Source: Candidatus Omnitrophota bacterium (lineage in GTDB: Bacteria > Omnitrophota > Gorgyraeia > Pluralincolimonadales > Pluralincolimonadaceae). From it: a stretch of 7,771 nt of DNA. Shown piece after piece: positions 1 through 4,341 of the stretch. The translations under genes and the position numbers were made by a program. Under the pieces are notes generated by a model, which was not told the DNA's origin, searched no databases, and was given only the letters and a program-made list of their open reading frames with translations. Position 1 is the stretch's first letter. The number at the start of each line of letters is the position of its first letter. The stretch is from NCBI GenBank assembly GCA_028706795.1, contig JAQTVK010000039.1:1-7771 (forward strand), read 5' to 3'.

Positions 1-506
1 AGCTTGAACAGGCGATAGAAGTCGGCCACGTCTTCAAACTCGGTACCAAATATTCCAAGAGCATGTCTGCCAAGTTCCTCGACGAGGACGGCAAGGAAAA
101 GATCCCGGTGATGGGTTGCTACGGCATCGGCGTAAACCGTATCATCGCCGCACTCATCGAGCAGAGCCACGACAAGGACGGCATCATCTGGTGCCCCTCG
201 ATAGCGCCCTACGCAGTCGCAATACTTCCGCTTAACACCGCACATCCAGCATCGATGGAGTCAGCCGAGAAGATATACGCCGAGTTGGCCTCCGCCGGAA
301 TCGAATGCATCCTCGACGACCGCCCCGAACGCGCCGGCGTAAAGTTCAAAGACTCCGACCTCATCGGCTTCCCGATACAAATAATCATAGGTGAAAAAAG
401 GATTGCCGCCGGCGAAGTAGAGATCAAAGACCGCAAAACCAAAGAAGTTAAAGTTGTTAAAATAGACAGGGCGTCTCAGGCAGCTAAAGAATTCTTGTCA
501 TTGTGA
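1..506 (+). CDS. proS: Prolyl-tRNA synthetase, C-terminal part (5' end outside window)
   Basis: ProRS charges tRNA-Pro with proline in the cytoplasm. The reading frame is open from base 3, so the gene runs in from the left and about 167 C-terminal residues are visible; the ATG at 63 is internal. The visible part begins in the catalytic core with IEVGHVFKLGTKYS. Class II motif 3 follows at visible residues 38-47 (GCYGIGVNR, with the ATP-binding arginine). After it comes the anticodon-binding domain, from about WCPSIAPYAVAILPL through ERAGVKFKDSDLIGFPIQIIIGE to the end. These blocks match bacterial-type ProRS, and the C-terminus looks complete. The TGA is 33 bases before the next start, and no terminator is visible in that gap. 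ProRS is often encoded next to the rimP-nusA-infB group, which is found further downstream here. Confidence 0.96.
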   Translation, partial: LEQAIEVGHVFKLGTKYSKSMSAKFLDEDGKEKIPVMGCYGIGVNRIIAALIEQSHDKDGIIWCPSIAPYAVAILPLNTAHPASMESAEKIYAELASAGIECILDDRPERAGVKFKDSDLIGFPIQIIIGEKRIAAGEVEIKDRKTKEVKVVKIDRASQAAKEFLSL

Positions 507-539
507 ACGTAGCGAAGTAATTTAAAAAAGGAGCGGGGA

Positions 540-797
540 ATGGGTATATTAGCCATCTTTTTGTCACTGGGAAATATAGTCGTTGCTTTGGTTAATATAC
601 GCGCTATCAAATGCTTAAAGTCGGTAGATTATACTAAAGTATTTTATGGTGCACCATTTAACAATCCTGGAGAAAAAGAACAAGAGAAAGGAAAAGAAAA
701 ATCTGCCTTTGATTACCAGCTTATAAGCAACATTATTTTGATAGTTCTCAATTTAGCTTTTATTATAGGTGTCATTAGCAATAAAATCAGACTATAA
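540..797 (+). CDS. Small two-helix membrane protein, unknown function
   Basis: I do not recognise this 85-residue protein. It has a hydrophobic segment at about residues 2-20, a polar and highly charged loop at about 21-58 (rich in Lys and Glu around residues 45-54), and a second hydrophobic segment at about 61-80 ending in a short basic tail. It is therefore probably a hairpin-type inner-membrane protein. The start is supported by an AAGGAG ribosome binding site ending 6 bases before the ATG. The gene is visibly more A+T-rich than proS before it or the genes after it, with many ATA, TTA, AAA and ATT codons, which suggests a different origin. It sits directly after proS with no clear promoter of its own. 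The good ribosome binding site and membrane-like composition favour a real gene, but there is no family match to confirm it. Confidence 0.6.
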   Translation: MGILAIFLSLGNIVVALVNIRAIKCLKSVDYTKVFYGAPFNNPGEKEQEKGKEKSAFDYQLISNIILIVLNLAFIIGVISNKIRL

Positions 798-810
798 TTA
801 AGGCACCGGC

Positions 811-897
811 ATGCCCCCACCCTACGTCAAAACCATAAGAGAAGAGATCCTCTACGAATACGCCAAGCTCATATCCCGCAGTAAAATTGCTATTTGA
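811..897 (+). pseudogene. Possible 5' remnant of an HNH-endonuclease-type gene
   Basis: A 28-codon frame opens at the ATG at 811 and stops at 895-897. An AAGG ribosome binding site lies at 800-803. The peptide starts MPPPYVKTIREEILYEYAKL and continues ISRS before becoming KIAI and stopping. From memory, the first 24 residues strongly resemble the N-terminus of a family of roughly 150-200-residue proteins with a CxxC/HNH nuclease-like centre, found in several bacterial phyla. None of the expected downstream part (the Cys pairs and the EH...R.GG...NxxxxC region) occurs in any frame before the next gene. The simplest reading is a gene cut off after about 24 codons by recombination, with the stop supplied by unrelated DNA. 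A genuine 28-residue peptide is possible. The family assignment rests on recall and could be wrong. Confidence 0.42.
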
Positions 898-921
898 CCT
901 TTTCCGGACGCGTGGTACACT
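894..921 (+). promoter_or_regulatory. Candidate sigma70-type promoter for the 936-2536 operon
   Basis: TTGACC at 894-899 (5 of 6 matches to the -35 consensus) is separated by 16 bases from TACACT at 916-921 (4 of 6 matches to the -10 consensus). Transcription would begin near 928, only about 8 bases before the ATG at 936, so the message would have a very short leader. This fits the absence of a clear Shine-Dalgarno sequence before that ATG. The -35 element overlaps the stop codon of the truncated reading frame at 811-897. Confidence 0.45.
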
Positions 922-935
922 TGATATAAAGTAAA

Positions 936-1217
936 ATGACAATGGGAAAGATAATATCTGCGGCAATAGGGATCGGTTATATCCTTCTCGCATATTTAGT
1001 GGACGGGACAGAGTCGGCGTTCAAAACTATTGCATTTCTCATCATCCCGCTCGGATTCATTTGGTTCAGCGAGGCGATAGGCAACTATACCGGGCCGGTA
1101 ACGCGGGCAGCCCCATTTACTAATAAAACCCCGGCATTTTTAATCGCGTTTGCGGGATGGGTAGTTCTTTTGCTGCCAGCCGTAATTGGGTTGTTTTTAA
1201 GTTTTCGGCTAAAATAG
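936..1217 (+). CDS. Small three-helix membrane protein, unknown function
   Basis: I cannot assign this 93-residue protein to a named family. It has three hydrophobic segments at about residues 5-23, 30-49 and 67-90, so it should lie in the cytoplasmic membrane. Between helices 2 and 3 is a polar stretch, SEAIGNYTGPVTRAAPF. A short conserved-looking block, LIIPLGFIWFSEAIGNYTG, spans helix 2. An in-frame TAA at 927-929 means the gene cannot start further upstream. ATG at 936 or 942 are both possible, and neither has a good ribosome binding site. It is the first gene of a three-gene run; its TAG stop lies inside the AGGAGG of the next gene, so the two are probably co-expressed. Codon use resembles the housekeeping genes, unlike the A+T-rich gene at 540-797. 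Confidence 0.72.
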   Translation: MTMGKIISAAIGIGYILLAYLVDGTESAFKTIAFLIIPLGFIWFSEAIGNYTGPVTRAAPFTNKTPAFLIAFAGWVVLLLPAVIGLFLSFRLK

Positions 1218-1221
1218 GAGG
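1216..1221 (+). promoter_or_regulatory. Strong ribosome binding site overlapping the upstream stop codon
   Basis: AGGAGG lies 5 bases before the ATG at 1227 and shares two bases with the TAG stop at 1215-1217. Ribosomes ending on the upstream gene would therefore sit on the initiation site of the next. This is the strongest Shine-Dalgarno sequence I see in the window and it fixes the 1227 start. Confidence 0.8.
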
Positions 1222-1226
1222 CAAAC

Positions 1227-1610
1227 ATGACCGACTCACAGTTATTCCAGTTGATGGGCGTTGTTTATACGGCGGCAGGGCTCGGGATGCTCATCAATCC
1301 CGACTATTATAAGAAGATAGTCGATTCCTTTGATAATAATCCCGCGCTGATCTATATCACGTCGTTGATAATGATCGTGGCGGGGTTTGTCCTTGTGACC
1401 TTCCATAATGTTTGGGTCGCGGGCTGGCCGGTGATAATCACCATCGTCGGTTACGCTATCCTTATAAAGGCGGTTGCCATTCTCCTCTTCCCGAGGGAAT
1501 TAATGAAGTTTTCAAAGGAACTGGCGAGAAAGGTCAAGAACATCCGGCTCTACGCCGTGATCGCCTTGGCGGTCGGCCTCGGGCTGGCGTATCTTGGGTT
1601 TGTCAAATGA
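1227..1610 (+). CDS. Four-helix integral membrane protein, unknown function
   Basis: This 127-residue protein has four probable membrane helices at about residues 7-23, 39-59, 64-88 and 107-124. A cytoplasm-like basic stretch lies between helices 3 and 4 (FPRELMKFSKELARKVKNIR, about 88-107). A distinctive motif at 59-76 (FHNVWVAGWPVIITIVGY), after NPDYYKK near residue 25-30, resembles small uncharacterised membrane proteins that I have seen in Bacteroidota and candidate phyla, but I know no assigned function. The start is fixed by AGGAGG five bases before the ATG. Its TGA stop at 1608-1610 overlaps the ATG of the following hydrolase gene at 1607-1609, which suggests translational coupling. 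The pairing suggests a membrane-associated role for the hydrolase or a substrate near the membrane; that is inference only. Confidence 0.8.
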   Translation: MTDSQLFQLMGVVYTAAGLGMLINPDYYKKIVDSFDNNPALIYITSLIMIVAGFVLVTFHNVWVAGWPVIITIVGYAILIKAVAILLFPRELMKFSKELARKVKNIRLYAVIALAVGLGLAYLGFVK

Positions 1611-2536
1611 TGGCCGCCAAACCCGACATAATAGGCCGCGAAGAGATCGAGGCGCTACAGGCGCAGGTCAAGTTCCTGGCCCTTAAGGACGGCCGGAAGA
1701 TCTCGTTTTTCGAATACGGCGACCCCGCCGGAAAGCCGATCGTCTTCTGCCACGGGACCGGTTCCCATGTCCACGTCATGCTCCTGCACCATTCGGCTAA
1801 ACGGCATAACTTCCGTATTATTGTGCCGGACCGTCCGGGGATAGGCCAGTCGGATTACCAGCGCGGCCGTAAATTGCCCGATGGGGCGGCCGATATCGCG
1901 GCCCTCGCGGACTATCTCGGCATCGCGAAATTCGGCGTAATGGGGATCTCTGGAGGCGGGCCGACAGTATTGGCGTGTGCTTATGCTTTGGCAGACCGTC
2001 TTTTATTCGCCGTTGACCTTGCCGGAGCGGTCCCGCTCTATACCGACCCTCAGGCGCTCAGCAAATTGGGGACCATGGACCGTTTTTACGCGAAAATCGG
2101 CGCAAAACTCCCGCTATGGCTCTTCCAGATACCCTTCTCGCTCCTTGGGTTTCAGCAGAAGGTCATGAAAAATCCCCAGGCGTTCGTCAAGATGATGGGC
2201 TCGAGCATGTGCCCGGCCGATTCGGAATTATTCGTCATTCCGGAAATGGCTTATATTTTCATGCGGGATTTCCAGGAATTGTTCCGGCAGGGGGCGAAAG
2301 GGGCGGCCTTCGACGCGCAGCTGATCTACCTCGATTGGGGTTTTGACCTGCGTAATATAAAGACGCACGTAGAGATACGCCAGGGGACTGAGGACCGCTG
2401 GATCCCCCCGATGTTCAGCGAATACCTGTCAAAAATCCTTCCCGATTCGAAACTTAATTTGATACCCGGGCAGGGGCATTTTTACCATATGGCTTACGCC
2501 GATGATACGCTTGATGCCGTGAGCCGGCTTATCTAA
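1607..2536 (+). CDS. Alpha/beta-hydrolase fold enzyme
   Basis: This 309-residue protein has a typical single-domain alpha/beta-hydrolase layout. The oxyanion-hole region is HGTGS from residue 49, followed by the strand-turn PDRPGIGQSDY at 74-84. The nucleophile elbow GISGG is at 113-117 with the likely catalytic Ser115. A helical lid region spans about 145-235. The likely acid is Asp263 in QGTEDRWIP, and the likely base is His291 in GQGHFYH. The frame extends upstream to 1412, but that part is a shadow of the preceding gene. The start at ATG 1607 (or the adjacent ATG 1610) gives the usual N-terminus before VKFLALKDGRKISFFEYGDP. The ATGA overlap with the upstream membrane-protein gene implies coupled translation. 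There is no signal peptide, so it should be cytoplasmic. The substrate (ester, lipid, epoxide or other) cannot be told from sequence. The next element downstream is a promoter 8 bases past the stop. Confidence 0.9.
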   Translation: MMAAKPDIIGREEIEALQAQVKFLALKDGRKISFFEYGDPAGKPIVFCHGTGSHVHVMLLHHSAKRHNFRIIVPDRPGIGQSDYQRGRKLPDGAADIAALADYLGIAKFGVMGISGGGPTVLACAYALADRLLFAVDLAGAVPLYTDPQALSKLGTMDRFYAKIGAKLPLWLFQIPFSLLGFQQKVMKNPQAFVKMMGSSMCPADSELFVIPEMAYIFMRDFQELFRQGAKGAAFDAQLIYLDWGFDLRNIKTHVEIRQGTEDRWIPPMFSEYLSKILPDSKLNLIPGQGHFYHMAYADDTLDAVSRLI

Positions 2537-2544
2537 AAATCCCC

Positions 2545-2573
2545 TTGACACCATAGCTTTGCCGTAGTATACT
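2545..2573 (+). promoter_or_regulatory. Near-consensus sigma70 promoter for the rimP-nusA-infB operon
   Basis: TTGACA at 2545-2550 (perfect -35) is separated by the optimal 17 bases from TATACT at 2568-2573 (5 of 6 matches to -10). Transcription should begin near A2580. It lies between the hydrolase stop and rimP and gives the operon a leader of about 90 nt. This is the best promoter match in the window. Confidence 0.85.
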
Positions 2574-2589
2574 AACTTTACATTTAGCA

Positions 2590-2612
2590 CCACTTTTTAA
2601 AAGGAGAAGTGG
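2590..2612 (+). promoter_or_regulatory. Candidate antiterminator hairpin in the rimP leader
   Basis: CCACTTTT (2590-2597) can pair with AGAAGTGG (2605-2612), giving 8 pairs including one G-U, around a 7-base loop. Positions 2607-2612 are also part of the 5' arm of the terminator that follows, so the two hairpins exclude each other. The pairing is seen in the sequence. That it works as a switch, and what would tip the balance, is inference. Confidence 0.45.
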
Positions 2613-2635
2613 GTAAAAAACTACCCGCTTTTTTT
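2607..2635 (+). terminator. Intrinsic terminator in the leader of the rimP operon
   Basis: AAGTGGGTA (2607-2615) pairs with TACCCGCTT (2622-2630), 9 pairs with one G-U, closed by the 6-base loop AAAAAC. A run of seven T bases covers 2629-2635. This is a standard Rho-independent terminator. It lies about 30-55 nt downstream of the predicted start site at 2580 and upstream of rimP. It can therefore end hydrolase read-through and also attenuate transcripts from the 2545 promoter. A short RNA of about 55 nt is the expected product when it acts. Confidence 0.8.
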
Positions 2636-2642
2636 GTTGTCT

Positions 2643-2654
2643 TTTTCCGGAAAA
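2643..2654. repeat. 12-bp perfect palindrome upstream of rimP
   Basis: TTTTCCGGAAAA reads the same on both strands. It lies between the leader terminator and the rimP start, 15 bases before the ATG. It could be a protein binding site or a small hairpin affecting rimP translation, where no Shine-Dalgarno sequence is visible. It may also be chance in a T/A-rich leader. Confidence 0.4.
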
Positions 2655-2669
2655 CAGCCCTAAATAGCC

Positions 2670-3134
2670 ATGGAAGAGAAAGTTATACTGGATAAGGTAA
2701 GTTCGCTTACCGCGCCGCTGCTGTCTGGAGCGGGTATTGAGCTTGTTGACCTGACTTACCGCAGGGAGACGGGCGGCATGATCCTGCGCTTCACGGTGGA
2801 CAAGGCCGGCGGGATAACGGTCGGCGAGTGCGGCGCCCTGAACCGTAAAATAGCGGATATCCTCGATGAGGCGGACCCGATAGACGGTCCCTATGTGCTC
2901 GAGGTGCAGTCGCCTGGACTCGACAGGAAGCTCGTCAAGACGAGCGATTTCGAGCGGACAATAGGCAAGGATATATTTGTGGTTACTTACGGCCCGGTTG
3001 AGAACAAGAGGGAGTTCACCGGGAAACTGAAGTGGGTGGGTGAGGAGAGCATAAAGTTAGAATTTCCTACGGGCGGTGAGGTGACTATCCCCCGTAACAT
3101 GATAGCGAAAGCGAAGCTTCACTTCGAATTTTAG
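2670..3134 (+). CDS. rimP: Ribosome maturation factor RimP
   Basis: RimP assists assembly of the 30S ribosomal subunit. The 154-residue length is typical. The N-terminal alpha/beta domain (about 1-86) shows the family pattern: LTAPLLSGAGIELVDLTYRR, then the strand MILRFTVDKAGGITVGEC, then the hallmark DPIDGPYVLEVQSPGLDRKL at 69-88. The C-terminal SH3-like domain (about 87-154) includes FTGKL and IPRNMIAKAKLHFEF. An in-frame TAA at 2661-2663 excludes an earlier start, and ATG 2670 gives the usual N-terminus. No Shine-Dalgarno sequence precedes it, which is unusual for a gene driven by such a strong promoter. It is the first gene of the operon, 13 bases before nusA, the standard bacterial order. 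Confidence 0.96.
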   Translation: MEEKVILDKVSSLTAPLLSGAGIELVDLTYRRETGGMILRFTVDKAGGITVGECGALNRKIADILDEADPIDGPYVLEVQSPGLDRKLVKTSDFERTIGKDIFVVTYGPVENKREFTGKLKWVGEESIKLEFPTGGEVTIPRNMIAKAKLHFEF

Positions 3135-3147
3135 AAAAGGAAAAGAT

Positions 3148-4338
3148 ATGAACGGAGAACTATTGTCGGTTTTGGACCATCTGGAAAGAGAAAAAGGCAT
3201 CGATCGCGAGGTCCTGATAGCGGCTGTGGAGAGCGCTTTAGTAAGCGCCGCCAAGAAGGCGCTCGGCTCGCAGACTGAGGACGTCGAGGTAAAGATGGAC
3301 AGGAAGTCCGGCGAAGTAACGGTATTCTCGGGCGGGAAAGAGGTAAAGTCCGGGGACTTCGGCCGCATAGCCGCGCAGACAGCCAAGCAGATAATAATCC
3401 AGAAGATACGCGAGGCGGAGCGCGACGTCATATTCACCGATTACAACAGCCGCGTCGGCAACGTCGTGACCGGCACGGTATACAGGTTCGAGAAGGGCAA
3501 TATCATCGTCGACCTCGGGAAGACGGAGGGCTTCATCCCGAAGAGCGAGCAGTCATCCAAAGAGAATTTCAGGCAGGGCGACCGCATCAAGGCGTTTGTC
3601 GTCGAGGTGAAGAAGACCGGAAAGGGGCCGCAAATAGTCTTGTCGCGCGCCAATACCGGCCTTGTGAAAAAACTCTTCGAGCTCGAGATCCCGGAGATAT
3701 ACGAGGGCATCGTGGAGATAAAGTCCATTTCGAGGGAAGCCGGCGACAGGACGAAGATCGCCGTATTCTCGAAAGACGAGAAGATAGACTGCGTCGGCGC
3801 GTGCGTCGGGATGAGAGGTTCGCGCGTAAAGAATATAGTCAAGGAACTCCAGGGCGAGAAGATAGATATCGTCCGCTGGAGCGACGACACAAAGGAATAT
3901 ATCCTGGCATCGCTCAATCCCGCGAAGATATCGACGGTAAAGCTGGATAAAGAGGCGAAACGGGCGCAGGTGACGGTCGACGACGACCAATTAAGCCTCG
4001 CCATCGGGAAGAAGGGCCAGAACGTCAGGTTGGCATCCAAGCTGACTGGGTGGGAGATAGATATCAAGCCGAAGGCCGCGCTTCTTGAAGGGGCGCCCGC
4101 GGCAGGGAAGAAGGAAGCGGAGCCGGAAGCGAAGGAAGCGGGAAAAGAAGATGTAGCCCAGGATATATCATCGCTCGAGGGAGTAGGGCCGAAGACCAAA
4201 GGGTTGCTTGAGGAAGCCGGCCTTGATTCAATAGAGAAGATAGCCGCATCCTCCGTAGAGGAACTTACCAAGATAAAAGGCATAGGCGAGAAAACGGCAG
4301 AAAAAATATTAAAAAGCGCGAAGGGACTGGCAAAGTAA
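3148..4338 (+). CDS. nusA: Transcription elongation/termination factor NusA, short N-terminal domain
   Basis: NusA binds RNA polymerase and nascent RNA and affects pausing, hairpin termination and antitermination. This one has 396 residues. Order of parts: N-terminal polymerase-binding domain (about 1-100, ending AAQTAKQIIIQKIREAERD); S1 domain (about 102-168, VTGTVYRFEKGNIIVDLGKTEGFIP); KH1 (about 185-250, with GACVGMRGSRV, GMRG at 221-224); KH2 (about 255-308, AIGKKGQNVRLA, GKKG at 287-290); an Ala/Glu/Lys linker (about 312-337); and a tail with two helix-hairpin-helix motifs (341-358 LEGVGPKTKGLLEEAG; 373-390 IKGIGEKTAEKIL). In the N-terminal domain only about 10 residues separate the VTVF strand from FGRIAAQTAK. 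I recall about 40 in Thermotoga and Escherichia NusA, so part of the head seems missing. An AAGGAA site precedes the ATG by about 7 bases. The infB start follows after 3 bases. Confidence 0.97.
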   Translation: MNGELLSVLDHLEREKGIDREVLIAAVESALVSAAKKALGSQTEDVEVKMDRKSGEVTVFSGGKEVKSGDFGRIAAQTAKQIIIQKIREAERDVIFTDYNSRVGNVVTGTVYRFEKGNIIVDLGKTEGFIPKSEQSSKENFRQGDRIKAFVVEVKKTGKGPQIVLSRANTGLVKKLFELEIPEIYEGIVEIKSISREAGDRTKIAVFSKDEKIDCVGACVGMRGSRVKNIVKELQGEKIDIVRWSDDTKEYILASLNPAKISTVKLDKEAKRAQVTVDDDQLSLAIGKKGQNVRLASKLTGWEIDIKPKAALLEGAPAAGKKEAEPEAKEAGKEDVAQDISSLEGVGPKTKGLLEEAGLDSIEKIAASSVEELTKIKGIGEKTAEKILKSAKGLAK

Positions 4339-4341
4339 AAT

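Noticed and set aside
738..766. TTGATA, 17 bases, TATTAT: a promoter-like pair inside the A+T-rich gene
   Set aside because: It matches consensus well and could once have served the relic at 811, but it lies in A+T-rich coding sequence for a hydrophobic helix where such matches arise easily. There is no independent support.
793..798. TATAAT at the end of the gene at 540-797
   Set aside because: It is a perfect -10 hexamer but has no acceptable -35 at 16-18 bases, and it would start transcription almost on the ATG at 811.
1412..1606. N-terminal extension of the hydrolase frame
   Set aside because: It overlaps the membrane-protein gene at 1227-1610, which has a strong ribosome binding site. 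The extension sequence is Arg/Gly-rich without hydrolase similarity, and the ATGA junction at 1607 gives a natural start.
2609..2669. Possible leader peptide starting at GTG 2609 after GGAG
   Set aside because: The spacing of 2 bases is too short for initiation, the start lies in the terminator stem, and the frame runs out of register into rimP.
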